The notes under the pieces are model-generated. The model was not told where the DNA came from and searched no databases. It was given only the letters and a program-made list of their open reading frames with translations. This document shows positions 27,076 through 36,528 of a DNA stretch of 64,000 nucleotides, piece by piece. The position numbers were made by a program, and so were the translations under genes. The stretch is from contig NZ_JAERRG010000004.1 of the NCBI RefSeq assembly GCF_016741935.1, positions 1-64,000 on the forward strand, read 5' to 3'. Within the stretch, counting starts at the first letter, position 1; each line of letters starts with the position of its first letter. The DNA is from Streptomyces endocoffeicus. GTDB taxonomy: Bacteria; Actinomycetota; Actinomycetes; Streptomycetales; Streptomycetaceae.

Positions 27076-28024
27076 ACCAGGTCCTCCGTCCCGGACTTGC
27101 GGATGTAGACGGTGACCATCGTGAGGATGGCCGCCATGAGGATGAAGGACAGCGCCGCCGCCGTCGGATAGTCCAGCACCCGCAGGAACTGCGACTGGAT
27201 GACGTTGCCGATCATCTTCTGGTCGGTGGAGCCCAGCAGTTCGGCGTTGATGTAGTCGCCCGCGGCGGGGATGAAGGTGAGCAGCGTGCCCGCGACGACG
27301 CCCGGCATCGACAGCGGGAAGGTCACCTTCCGGAAGATGGTGATGGGGCGGGCGTACAGGTCCCCGGCGGCCTCGTGGAGCCGGGGGTCGATGCGCTCCA
27401 GGGAGGTGTAGAGCGGAAGGATCATGAAGGGCAGGAAGTTGTACGTCAGCCCGCAGACCACCGCGAGCGGGGTGGCCAGCACCCGCTGCCCCTCGGTGAT
27501 CCCCAGATAGCTGGTGACGTCCAGGATGTGCAGCGAGTTGAGCGCGCCCACCACCGGGCCGCTGTCGGCCAGGATCGTCTTCCAGGCGAGGGTGCGGATC
27601 AGGAAGCTGGTGAAGAACGGCGCGATGACCAGGATCATCACCAGATTGCGCCAGCGGCCCGCCCGGAAGGCGATGAGGTACGCGAGCGGATAGCCGAGCA
27701 GCAGACACAGCGCGGTGGCGGTGGCGGCGTAGAGCACCGACCGCAGGAAGTGCGGGTAGTACTCGGTGAGCGCGTCCCAGTAGGTCTGGAAGTGCCAGGT
27801 GACCTTGAAGCCCGCTTCGAGGGAGCCGGTCTGGACGGAGGTCGACGCCTGGTAGATCAGCGGCGCGGCGAAGAAGATCAGCAGCCAGAGGATGCCGGGG
27901 AGCAGCAGCCAGTAGGGCACCAGCCGCTTGCGGACGGCGGGCTTGCGGAGGGGTGGCTTCCGCACCGGCCCGGCGTCCGGCGCGGGCCCGTCGTCCGGCG
28001 CGGCGTCGGGAGTGGCCGTAATGC

Positions 28025-28028
<4 letters not shown>
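27072..28028 (-). CDS. potB: Spermidine/putrescine ABC transporter permease
   Basis: A 318-residue permease. About 40 residues of charged and proline-rich N-terminus precede the first helix (YWLLLPGILWLLIFFAAPLIY). The EAA loop is LHEAAGDLYARPITIFRKVTFPLSMPG, and SYLGITEGQRVLATPLAVV fits PotB. Its ATG overlaps the potA stop as ATGA and its stop overlaps potC. Confidence 0.93.
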
Positions 28029-29176
<1,148 letters not shown>

Positions 29177-29197
29177 GGGGGTGCGCTTCCTCGCTTG

Positions 29198-30445
29198 TCA
29201 GGCGCCGGTGAGCTTGGCGAACTTGTCCTCGAAGGCCGCCTCTTCCTTGCTGGAGAGCGAGCGGAAGGAGTGGGACTTGGCGGCCATCTCCTCGTCCGGG
29301 AGGATCAGCGGATTGTCCGCCAGCGCCTTGTCGATCTTCGCGAGCTCCTCGCGCACCCCGTCGACCGGGCAGACGTAGTTGATGTAGGCGGCGATCTTCG
29401 CGGCGACCTTGGGCTCGTAGAAGTAGTCGATGAGCCGTTCGGCGTTCCTCTTGTGGCGCGCCTTGCTGGGGACCAGGAGGTTGTCCGTGGCCGTCATATA
29501 GCCGGCGTCGGGGATGGCGAACTCGATCTCGGGGTTGTCCGACTGGAGCTGGATCAGATCCCCGGCCCAGGCCATACAGGCGGCGATGTCGCCCTTGGTG
29601 AGGTCGCCGGTGTAGTCGTTGCCGGTGAAGCGGCGGACCTGGCCCCGGTCGGACGCCTTCTGGAGGCGGGCGATCGCGGCGTCGTAGTCGTCGGCGGTGA
29701 CCGTCTCCGGGTTCTTGCCCATGTCCAGGAGGGTCAGCCCGACGGTGTCGCGCATCTCGGTCAGCAGCCCGACCCGGCCCTTGAGCTTGGGGTCGTCCAG
29801 CAGCTGCGAGACCGAGGTGACCTTACGGCCGCCGGTGGCCTTCTTGTTGTACGCGATGACGGCGGGGATGCCGGTCCACGGGTAGGAGTGGGCGCGGCCC
29901 GGGTCCCAGTCCGGAGTGCGAAAAGGTTTCGCCAGGTTGGTGTAGGCATGGGGCAGTTGGGCCGGGTCCAGCGGCTGGATCCAGCCCAGCCGGATCATCC
30001 GGGCGGCCAGCCAGTCGGTGACGCAGATGAGGTCGCGGCCGGTGTCCTGGCCCGCCGCGAGCTGCGGCTTGATCTTGCCGAAGAACTCGACGTTGTCGTT
30101 GATGTCCTCGGTGTACTTGACCTTGATGCCGGTACGGCGCTGGAACGCGTCCAGGGTCGGATGGCGGCCGCCCTTGCCGGTGTCCATGTACTCGGTCCAG
30201 TTGGAGAAGGCGAGCCGCTTCTCCTCGGCCGAGTGGTCGTCGGAGGCGTTGTCCGCCTCCGTGCGCCCCGCGGGCGGGATACCGCAGCCGCCGAGCGCCC
30301 CGAGCCCGCCGACGGCGACCGCCCCGGCGCCTCCCGCACGCAGCAGGGAGCGGCGGGTGAGCGCCATACGGCCGCTGGTCATGGACCGCCGCATCGCGGC
30401 GATCTGCGGTGGGGACAGGCTCTCGGGCCCGTGCCGTGCTTCCAT
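29198..30445 (-). CDS. potD: Polyamine-binding lipoprotein
   Basis: A 415-residue solute-binding protein. A twin-arginine signal TRRSLLR (30-36) and lipobox LGGC (Cys54) indicate Tat export and lipid anchoring. The mature part starts FSNWTEYMDTGKGGRHPTLD with the PotD/PotF fold; GIPAVIAYNKKA and FTGNDYTGDLTKGDIAACMAWAG are family segments lining the ligand cleft. It follows the aldehyde dehydrogenase in the operon. Preference among putrescine, spermidine or other amines is not decided here. Confidence 0.93.
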   Translation of the reverse strand: MEARHGPESLSPPQIAAMRRSMTSGRMALTRRSLLRAGGAGAVAVGGLGALGGCGIPPAGRTEADNASDDHSAEEKRLAFSNWTEYMDTGKGGRHPTLDAFQRRTGIKVKYTEDINDNVEFFGKIKPQLAAGQDTGRDLICVTDWLAARMIRLGWIQPLDPAQLPHAYTNLAKPFRTPDWDPGRAHSYPWTGIPAVIAYNKKATGGRKVTSVSQLLDDPKLKGRVGLLTEMRDTVGLTLLDMGKNPETVTADDYDAAIARLQKASDRGQVRRFTGNDYTGDLTKGDIAACMAWAGDLIQLQSDNPEIEFAIPDAGYMTATDNLLVPSKARHKRNAERLIDYFYEPKVAAKIAAYINYVCPVDGVREELAKIDKALADNPLILPDEEMAAKSHSFRSLSSKEEAAFEDKFAKLTGA

Positions 30446-30512
30446 AAGCTGTGCCTTTCGAGGGTGTCGGCCGGTGGCGGCCGGCCGAGGCCACGCGGAG
30501 GTGGCCGCACAT

Positions 30513-30551
30513 TCAGGTCTGACGGTCAGGTCTGTCGGTCAGGTCTGCCGG
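30513..30551. repeat. 13-bp tandem triplet at aldehyde dehydrogenase stop
   Basis: Three consecutive 13-bp units TCAGGTCTGNCGG (30513-30525, 30526-30538, 30539-30551). Read on the minus strand each contains ACCTGA, so the stop codon of the aldehyde dehydrogenase (30539-30541) is present three times. Confidence 0.9.
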
Positions 30552-32059
30552 TCCCCGAAGACCGTGCGGTGCCAGTCCTTGCGGACCACCGCGGTGTTGT
30601 CGAACATCACATGCTTGACCTGCGTGTACTCCTCGAAGGAGTACGCAGACATGTCCTTGCCGAAGCCTGATGCCCGCACCCCGCCGTGCGGCATCTCGCT
30701 GATGATCGGGATGTGGTCGTTGATCCAGACGCAGCCGGCCCGGATCTCGCGGGACGCGCGGCCCGTACGGTAGACATCGCGGCTCCAGGCGGAGGCGGCG
30801 AGACCGTAAGGGGTGTCGTTGGCGAGCGCGATGCCCTCGTCGTCGCTGTCGAAGGGGAGGACGACCAGGACTGGGCCGAAGATCTCGGACTGGACGATCG
30901 CGCTGTCCTGGGGCGCCCCGGTGATGAGGGTGGGCCGGTAGTAGGCGCCCTTGGCGAGGTCGCCGCCCGGGGCCTCGCCGCCGGTGACGACGGTGGCGTA
31001 GCCGCGGGCCCGCTCCACGAAGCCCGCCACGCGGTCGCGCTGGGCATGGGAGATCAGCGGGCCGAGGTCGGTGTGCGGATCGAAGGGATCGCCCAGCCTT
31101 ACGGTCGCCATGAGATCGGCGACGGCGGCGACGAACGCGTCGTAGAGCGGGCGCTGCACATACGCCCGGGTGGCCGCGGTGCAGTCCTGGCCGGTGTTGA
31201 TCAGCGCGCCCGCGACGGCGCCGTGCGCGGCGGCCGCCAGGTCCGCGTCGTCGAAGACGACGAAGGGCGCCTTACCGCCGAGTTCGAGATGGATCCGCTT
31301 GACGGTGGCCGTGGCGAGCTCCGCGACCCGCTTGCCGACCGCCGTGGAGCCGGTGAAGGAGGTCATCGCCACGCCGGGGTGGGAGACCAGGCGCTCGCCC
31401 GCCTCGCGGCCGGTGCCGCTCACCACGTTGACGACGCCGTCCGGGAGGCCCGCCTCCGTGGCCGCCTGGGCGAACATCAGCGAGGTCAGGGGCGTCAGCT
31501 CGGCGGGCTTCAGCACGATGGTGTTGCCCGCGGCGATGGCCGGGAGGACCTTCCACGCCGCCATCTGGAGGGGGTAGTTCCAGGGGGCGATGGAACCGAT
31601 GACACCAATGGGCTCACGGCGGATGTACGAGGTGTGGTCGCCGCTGTACTCGCCGGCGGCCTTGCCCTCCAGGTGGCGGGCGGCGCCCGCGAAGAAGGCG
31701 GTGTTGTCGATGGAGCCGGGCACATCGAACTCGGTGCTGAGCTTGATGGGCTTCCCGCACTGCAGCGACTCGGCGTGGGCGAGGTCGTCCGCCCGCTCGG
31801 TGAGCGCCGCGGCGAAGCGGTGCATCGCGTCGGACCGCTCGCCGGGGGTGGCGCCCGCCCACTCGGGGAAGGCGGCCTCGGCGGCGGCCACGGCGGCGTC
31901 GACATCGGCCGCACCGGCGAGCCGGTAGCTGAACACCTGCTCGCCGGTGGCCGGGTCGACGACCGCGTGTGTGCCCTCGGAGCCGCCCTCGCCCAGACGG
32001 CCCGCGATGTACTGGGCACCGTCGGCGAATCGCTCCGTCACGTCGAACCGCTGATCCAT
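30539..32059 (-). CDS. Gamma-aminobutyraldehyde dehydrogenase-type enzyme
   Basis: A 506-residue NAD-dependent aldehyde dehydrogenase. The catalytic Cys is residue 293 in NTGQDCTAATR and Glu259 is in HLELGGKAP. The GQDCTA context is characteristic of aminobutyraldehyde and betaine-aldehyde dehydrogenases. It would oxidise 4-aminobutyraldehyde (or its glutamyl form) to GABA. The start MDQRF has GGAGGAG upstream. It is first in the operon with potDABC and the FAD oxidase, which supports a polyamine role. A paralogue is at 36529. The 3' end carries the 13-bp tandem triplet. Confidence 0.93.
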   Translation of the reverse strand: MDQRFDVTERFADGAQYIAGRLGEGGSEGTHAVVDPATGEQVFSYRLAGAADVDAAVAAAEAAFPEWAGATPGERSDAMHRFAAALTERADDLAHAESLQCGKPIKLSTEFDVPGSIDNTAFFAGAARHLEGKAAGEYSGDHTSYIRREPIGVIGSIAPWNYPLQMAAWKVLPAIAAGNTIVLKPAELTPLTSLMFAQAATEAGLPDGVVNVVSGTGREAGERLVSHPGVAMTSFTGSTAVGKRVAELATATVKRIHLELGGKAPFVVFDDADLAAAAHGAVAGALINTGQDCTAATRAYVQRPLYDAFVAAVADLMATVRLGDPFDPHTDLGPLISHAQRDRVAGFVERARGYATVVTGGEAPGGDLAKGAYYRPTLITGAPQDSAIVQSEIFGPVLVVLPFDSDDEGIALANDTPYGLAASAWSRDVYRTGRASREIRAGCVWINDHIPIISEMPHGGVRASGFGKDMSAYSFEEYTQVKHVMFDNTAVVRKDWHRTVFGDRQT

Positions 32060-32123
32060 CGCGCTCTCCTCCGCCGATCCGCCCATAGGGGCACGGCGTA
32101 GCTACAACCGGAATTGATGGCCG

Positions 32124-32152
32124 ATCCTGACAGAGGAGCAGCGCTTCAACAA
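32124..32152 (-). promoter_or_regulatory. Candidate promoter of the polyamine operon
   Basis: On the minus strand TTGTTG (32147-32152) and CAGGAT (32124-32129) are 17 bp apart, facing the aldehyde dehydrogenase. The -35 is one arm of an inverted repeat CAACAA-N9-TTGTTG (32147-32167). Upstream lies the 14-bp element at 32181-32194. Confidence 0.45.
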
Positions 32153-32180
32153 GGGATTCCGTTGTTGCTTTTTGGTTTCG

Positions 32181-32194
32181 CGACGGATTCAGTG
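32181..32194. promoter_or_regulatory. Shared polyamine promoter element, copy 1
   Basis: CGACGGATTCAGTG, 28 bp upstream of the -35 of the aldehyde dehydrogenase-pot operon. It differs by one base from the element at 38069-38082 upstream of the other aminobutyraldehyde dehydrogenase, in the same orientation relative to the gene. Candidate site for the Lrp/AsnC regulator at 38150 (inference). Confidence 0.55.
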
Positions 32195-32296
32195 ATCGGA
32201 GTGGGTCCGGCATCACCGTTTCCGAGCCGAACGCCGGTCCGGACGACGGTTTGAGCAGCCGGCCCGGACGGCCGGCTGGGGCGCCGGTGGGGACCG

Positions 32297-32326
32297 CGGT
32301 CCGGGGTCCGGCGGGGCCCCGGACCG
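32297..32326 (-). terminator. Terminator of the small DUF4190 gene
   Basis: A perfect 10-bp stem CGGTCCGGGG (32297-32306) pairs with 32317-32326, just beyond the stop codon of the minus-strand gene at 32335. Confidence 0.75.
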
Positions 32327-32334
32327 AACGCCGT

Positions 32335-32769
32335 CTAGAAGACGGAGTCGACGGCGGCGTCCAGCGCGGCGAGGTAGATCGCCGGGAGGACCATGCCGAT
32401 GATGCCGCAGACCAGACCGGCGGTGGCCGAGCCCCCGTTGTTCGCCTCGCCGCGGCTGACCTTCCCCTTGCCGACGGCGCCGAAGATGATCGCCAGGATG
32501 CCGAGGATGACCGCGAAGACCCACAGGAAGTAGGTGATCCCGCAGACCAGACCGACGATGCCGCAGACCAGCGCGGCCGTGCCCATGCCATTGCTCAGCT
32601 GCATCGGCATCCCGGCCGCCCCCGGGTAGATGGGCGGCGCGGCGGGGTAGCCGGCCCCGGGGTACTGCGGCTGCTGGGCCGGGGGCTGCGCCGGCGGCGG
32701 GGGCGCGGCGTAGGGATTGGCCTGTGGGTCGTACGGTCCCTGCTGTGGGCCGGGTGTGTTGCTGGACAT
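32335..32769 (-). CDS. DUF4190-type small membrane protein
   Basis: A 144-residue protein with a proline/tyrosine/glutamine-rich cytoplasmic N-terminus (YAAPPPPAQPPAQQPQYPG) and two hydrophobic segments (ALVCGIVGLVCGITYFLWVFAV and AGLVCGIIGMVLPAIYLAAL). The connecting GKGKVSRGEANNGGSATAG loop is typical of DUF4190 proteins. The start has AGGAGGGG at good spacing. A longer relative lies at 33481-34569. Function is unknown; such proteins are common in Streptomyces membranes. Confidence 0.85.
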   Translation of the reverse strand: MSSNTPGPQQGPYDPQANPYAAPPPPAQPPAQQPQYPGAGYPAAPPIYPGAAGMPMQLSNGMGTAALVCGIVGLVCGITYFLWVFAVILGILAIIFGAVGKGKVSRGEANNGGSATAGLVCGIIGMVLPAIYLAALDAAVDSVF

Positions 32770-32884
32770 CGTCGGTCTCCCCTCCTGGTTAACGTCCGGC
32801 AATGTTATGGGCAGGACTCATGCCTGGACAGCTCAAGTGCGCAGGTCGGCGGGGCTGTCGGTGGCGGGTGCGAGAATCCTGGGC

Positions 32885-33541
32885 ATGAAGACGAACGGGG
32901 TGGGGGATTCGGTTTCGGCGGAGGGGAGCCCCCCGGTTTCGGCGGACGGGGGCCCTCGGTCGGTCGAGGAGCTGGTCGAGCGGGCGGCGCGCGGTGAGCG
33001 CCTGAAGTACGTGTGGTTCTGGGGGCATCGGCCCAGGCCGGACGGAAGCGTGGGTTCGGGGTGCTTCAGCCAGTGGTGGCCGTCGCCGTTCACCGTGGAC
33101 GGGGTCGGCTACGCGACGGCAGAGCACTGGATGATGGCGGGCAAGGCGCGACTGTTCGGTGACGCGGAGGCCGAGCGCCTGGCGCTCGGCGCCTCCCACC
33201 CCAAGCAGGCCAAGGACGCGGGCCGCGCGGTGCGCGGCTTCGACGAGGAGACCTGGCGGCGCCATCGCCTCGGGCTCGTGGTGGAGGGCAGTGTGCACAA
33301 GTTCGGTCACCACCCCGAGCTGCGCGACTATCTGCTGGGCACCGGGTCGCGAGTATTGGTGGAGGCCAGTCCGGTGGACCGGGTGTGGGGCATCGGGCTG
33401 GCGGCGGACGACGAGCGGGCGGCGGACCCGGCCCGCTGGCGGGGGCTCAATCTGCTGGGGTTCGCGCTGATGGAGGCGCGTCAGCGGCTGATATCGGCGA
33501 GCGGCGGCGGGAGCACCGCCGGGGCCGAGACCCTGGCATAG
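32885..33541 (+). CDS. NADAR domain protein (YbiA/DUF1768 family)
   Basis: A 218-residue protein whose residues 40-205 form a NADAR domain: KYVWFWGHRP, CFSQWWPSPFTVDGVGYATAEHWMM, KARLFGD, and the C-terminal VWGIGLAADD and GLNLLGFALMEAR. Family members act on N-glycosidic bonds in ADP-ribose-related or riboflavin-pathway molecules, and some reverse ADP-ribosylation of guanine. No DarT-like toxin is adjacent, so a toxin-antitoxin role is not supported. The start MKTNG has only a weak ribosome site. The last 61 bp overlap the convergent DUF4190 gene. Confidence 0.85.
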   Translation: MKTNGVGDSVSAEGSPPVSADGGPRSVEELVERAARGERLKYVWFWGHRPRPDGSVGSGCFSQWWPSPFTVDGVGYATAEHWMMAGKARLFGDAEAERLALGASHPKQAKDAGRAVRGFDEETWRRHRLGLVVEGSVHKFGHHPELRDYLLGTGSRVLVEASPVDRVWGIGLAADDERAADPARWRGLNLLGFALMEARQRLISASGGGSTAGAETLA

Positions 33542-34569
33542 CCCGGGTCGTCATCGCTGCCCGAATCGTCGTCCTCGGCGGCTATGTAGACGAAGATCAT
33601 GACGATGCTCGCCACCACGGCGATCACCCCGAGGATCACCCCGGCCAGCGCGGAGCCGCCGTTGGTCGCCTCGCCGCTCGCCGCCCTGGAGCGGCCGAGC
33701 ACCCCGAAGATGATCGCGAGCACACCGAGGACGATGCCGAGCACGATGCTCGCGAAGAGCACCAGGCCGATGATGCCGAGCACCAGGGCGGCCGTGCCGT
33801 GGCCGTTGTTCGGCACATACGTCCCGCCCGGCCAGCCCTGGCCGTACGCCCCTCCGGGGTAGGCGGCGCCGGGGTAGCCGGAGTCGGGGTAAACCGTGCC
33901 GGGGTGAGCGGTGCCGGGGTAACCCGTGCCCGGGTAGGCGTAGCCAGGATGCCCCTGGCCCTGCGCCCCGCCGTACGGGGACTGCTCGTACGGCGCCTGC
34001 TGCCCGTAGCCGGGCTGGGCGTACCCGGGCTGGGCGTATCCGTTCGGCTGGGCGTACCCGCTCTGGCCGTATCCGGTCGGCGCGTAGCCCGCGGGGCCGT
34101 ACGGTCCGGCCGGGTAGGCGCTGGGCGTACCCGGGCCGGTCGGCGCGAGCGGCGGTGGGGGCACCGCGCCCGGCGGGGTCACCGGGCCCCGTGGCCGCGT
34201 GGCGCTCGGCGGGGGCGGCGGAGGAGGCGGGGGCGGGGGCGTCGGGCCCGGCATGGCGGGTTGGGAGGTGAGGGTAGGCTGCTCGGCCACCCTGGGCCGG
34301 GGAGCGGGGGGCGCCGGGGGCCGGGGAGCGGGTATGTTCTGCTCGCCCACGCCCACCGCGTTGTCCGCCACACCCGTGTCGTCCGCGTTGTCCACCACGC
34401 CCACGCCCACCGCGTTGTCCGCCGCGCCCGTCTCCCCAGCGGCCTTGTCCATCGCGACCCGCCGCGCCGGCGGAGCCCAGGGGTCGCGGTCGAGCGGCTC
34501 GGGCTGCCTCGGCAGTCCGGATGGCCGCCGCTCATCCTGCGGCTCGGACGGGTCGTGCTGGTCGGCCAT
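33481..34569 (-). CDS. DUF4190-type membrane protein with long low-complexity N-terminus
   Basis: A 362-residue protein. Residues 1-260 are low-complexity: three 9-residue repeats of xVDNAxxxG type near 48-76, a run of 11 prolines, then tyrosine/glycine/proline repeats (GYAQPGYAQPGYGQ). Two hydrophobic helices follow (TAALVLGIIGLVLFASIVLGIVLG and AGVILGVIAVVASIVMIFVYI) and an acidic tail. The start MADQHDPSE has GGGGAG upstream. The 3' end overlaps the NADAR gene by 61 bp on the opposite strand. Function unknown. Confidence 0.85.
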   Translation of the reverse strand: MADQHDPSEPQDERRPSGLPRQPEPLDRDPWAPPARRVAMDKAAGETGAADNAVGVGVVDNADDTGVADNAVGVGEQNIPAPRPPAPPAPRPRVAEQPTLTSQPAMPGPTPPPPPPPPPPPSATRPRGPVTPPGAVPPPPLAPTGPGTPSAYPAGPYGPAGYAPTGYGQSGYAQPNGYAQPGYAQPGYGQQAPYEQSPYGGAQGQGHPGYAYPGTGYPGTAHPGTVYPDSGYPGAAYPGGAYGQGWPGGTYVPNNGHGTAALVLGIIGLVLFASIVLGIVLGVLAIIFGVLGRSRAASGEATNGGSALAGVILGVIAVVASIVMIFVYIAAEDDDSGSDDDPGYARVSAPAVLPPPLADISR

Positions 34570-34680
34570 GGAGCTCCCCACAAAGACGTCCGCCCATGCT
34601 ACGGCCTGTGGCGAGGCCGTCGGCGCCACACAATACGATGACCGGAACCCGCCGCCGGCGGGCGTCTCCCGGAGGTTTTG

Positions 34681-35703
34681 TTGACCGATCTGACCACCTT
34701 CATCGCCGGGCTGCCCAAGGCGGAGCTCCATGTGCACCACGTGGGATCCGCCTCGCCGCGCATCGTGGCCGAACTGGCCGCCCGTCACCCCGACTCCAAG
34801 GTGCCCACCGATCCCGAGGCCCTCGCCGAGTACTTCGTCTTCCGGGACTTCGCGCACTTCATCGAGATCTATCTCTCCGTGGTGGACCTGATCCGCGACG
34901 CCGAGGACGTCCGGCTGCTGACCTACGAGATCGCCCGCGACATGGCCCGGCAGAACATCCGCTACGCCGAGCTGACCGTCACGCCGTACAGCTCGACCCG
35001 GCGCGGCATCCCGGACACCGCCTTCGTCGAGGCGATCGAGGACGCCCGTAAGGCCGCCGAGTCGGATTTCGGCACGGTGCTGCGCTGGTGCTTCGACATC
35101 CCCGGCGAGGCCGGTCTCGAGGCCGCCGAGGAGACCACCCGGATCGCCTGTGAGCTGAACCCCGAGGGGCTGGTCGGCTTCGGTCTCGGCGGTCCGGAGA
35201 TAGGGGTGCCGCGCCCCCAGTTCAAGCCGTACTTCGACCGGGCCATCGCCGCCGGGCTGCGCAGCGTGCCGCACGCGGGCGAGACCACCGGGCCGCAGAC
35301 GATCTGGGACGCCCTGATCGAATTGCGGGCGGAGCGCATCGGCCATGGCACCAGCGCCGCCCAGGACCCGAAGCTGCTCGCCCATCTCGCGGAGCACCGC
35401 ATTCCGCTGGAGGTCTGCCCGACCTCCAACATCGCCACCCGCGCCGTCGCCACGCTCGCCGAGCACCCCCTGAAGCAGATGGTCGACGCCGGGGTGCTGG
35501 TCACGATCAACAGCGACGACCCGCCGATGTTCGGCACCGACCTCAACACCGAGTACCAGGTCGCGGCCCAGCTGCTGGATCTGGACGCGGCGGGCGTCGC
35601 GGCCCTCGCCAAGAACGCGGTCGAGGCGTCCTTCCTGGACGCCGAGGGCAAGGCGCGGCTCTCGGCGGAGATCGACGCCTACACGGTGGTCGCGGGCCGA
35701 TGA
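34681..35703 (+). CDS. Adenosine deaminase-family enzyme, probably aminodeoxyfutalosine deaminase
   Basis: A 340-residue metal-dependent deaminase. Metal and catalytic motifs are all present: ELHVHHVGS (His17, His19), PHAGETTGP, ERIGHG, CPTSNI and NSDDPPMF. The HVHHVGS variant, in place of HVHLDG of true adenosine deaminases, is what I recall from Streptomyces 6-aminodeoxyfutalosine deaminases, which hydrolyse aminodeoxyfutalosine to futalosine in the menaquinone route. I prefer the TTG at 34681 because GGAGG is five bases upstream; the TTG at 34678 is too close. Its stop overlaps the next gene start. Sure of the family, moderately sure of the substrate. Confidence 0.85.
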   Translation: MTDLTTFIAGLPKAELHVHHVGSASPRIVAELAARHPDSKVPTDPEALAEYFVFRDFAHFIEIYLSVVDLIRDAEDVRLLTYEIARDMARQNIRYAELTVTPYSSTRRGIPDTAFVEAIEDARKAAESDFGTVLRWCFDIPGEAGLEAAEETTRIACELNPEGLVGFGLGGPEIGVPRPQFKPYFDRAIAAGLRSVPHAGETTGPQTIWDALIELRAERIGHGTSAAQDPKLLAHLAEHRIPLEVCPTSNIATRAVATLAEHPLKQMVDAGVLVTINSDDPPMFGTDLNTEYQVAAQLLDLDAAGVAALAKNAVEASFLDAEGKARLSAEIDAYTVVAGR

Positions 35704-36407
35704 GACCGGCGGGGGCGGAATGCGTCCCGGTCGGCCACCGCGGCGACCCCTATGTGTGCCGTGAGAACACCCTGCCCTCGCTCCGCTCCGCGGTGCGCGC
35801 GGGGGCGGGCGCGGTCGAGATCGACGTACGGCTGACCCGGGACGGTGTGCCGGTGCTGCTCCACGACGCCACGCTGAGGCGGCTGTGGGGCGAGGACCGG
35901 CCGCTGTCCGGGCTGACCGCCGACGAGGTGCGGCAGCTGACCGGCGGGGGCGTGCCGACCCTGCGCGAGGCCCTCGCCCGCACCGGCTCCACCCGGCTGC
36001 TGATCGACCTGCCGGACGCGTCGGCCGCGCCCGCCGCCGTCGCCGAGGTGCGGGAGAGCGGGGCGGCCGACCGGGTGTACTACTGCGGCGCCCTGGCGGC
36101 CCTGCACGCCGTGCGCCGCGCGGACCCGGACGCCGAGATCGCGCTGACCTGGACCACGCTGGCCCCGCCGCGTCCGGCGCTGCTGGCCGCGCTGCGCCCG
36201 CGGTGGCTCAACTACCGCTTCGGACTGGTCTCCCGCGAGCTGGTCGCCCGCCATCACGCCGACGGGCTGCTGGTCTCCGCCTGGACCGCCGACACCCGCC
36301 GGTCGATGTCCCGGCTGCTGCGGGCGGGCGTCGACGCGATCACCACCAACCGCGTCGCCGCCCTGGCGGCCCTGGTCCGGATGTCCCCCCTCGGTCATGA
36401 CAGATGA
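35700..36407 (+). CDS. Glycerophosphodiester phosphodiesterase
   Basis: A 235-residue GDPD-family hydrolase that releases glycerol-3-phosphate from glycerophosphodiesters. The metal and catalytic residues are in VGHRGDPYVCRENTLPS and AVEIDVRLTRDGVPVLLHD; the C-terminal VSAWTADTRRSMSRLLRAGVDAITTNR closes the TIM barrel. No signal peptide is seen, so it is probably cytoplasmic. The ATG overlaps the deaminase stop (ATGA), so the two are co-translated although no shared pathway is evident. Confidence 0.93.
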   Translation: MRPAGAECVPVGHRGDPYVCRENTLPSLRSAVRAGAGAVEIDVRLTRDGVPVLLHDATLRRLWGEDRPLSGLTADEVRQLTGGGVPTLREALARTGSTRLLIDLPDASAAPAAVAEVRESGAADRVYYCGALAALHAVRRADPDAEIALTWTTLAPPRPALLAALRPRWLNYRFGLVSRELVARHHADGLLVSAWTADTRRSMSRLLRAGVDAITTNRVAALAALVRMSPLGHDR

Positions 36408-36433
36408 CCCCGCCATGACCGAGTGACAAGCCG

Positions 36434-36497
36434 GGCGCGGGAATCGGCCCGCGCCGCACGAGAACCACCCCGCCCGGGGCGGACATCGGCCCGCCCC
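36434..36497. terminator. Twin hairpins between convergent genes
   Basis: Two perfect stems, GGCGCGGG (36434-36441 with 36448-36455) and GGGGCGG (36476-36482 with 36491-36497), lie between the GDPD stop and the aldehyde dehydrogenase stop and can serve both directions. Confidence 0.65.
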
Positions 36498-36528
36498 GCG
36501 CGGGAGTCGGCCCCGCGTCAGCCCCGCA

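Noticed and set aside
32147..32167. CAACAA-N9-TTGTTG as a dedicated operator
   Set aside because: One arm coincides with the likely -35 box, so the symmetry may be incidental; kept only as a note under the promoter.
33481..35466. Extension of the DUF4190 protein to 661 residues
   Set aside because: The extra N-terminal part is the antisense of the deaminase gene; the ATG at 34569 has a good ribosome site.
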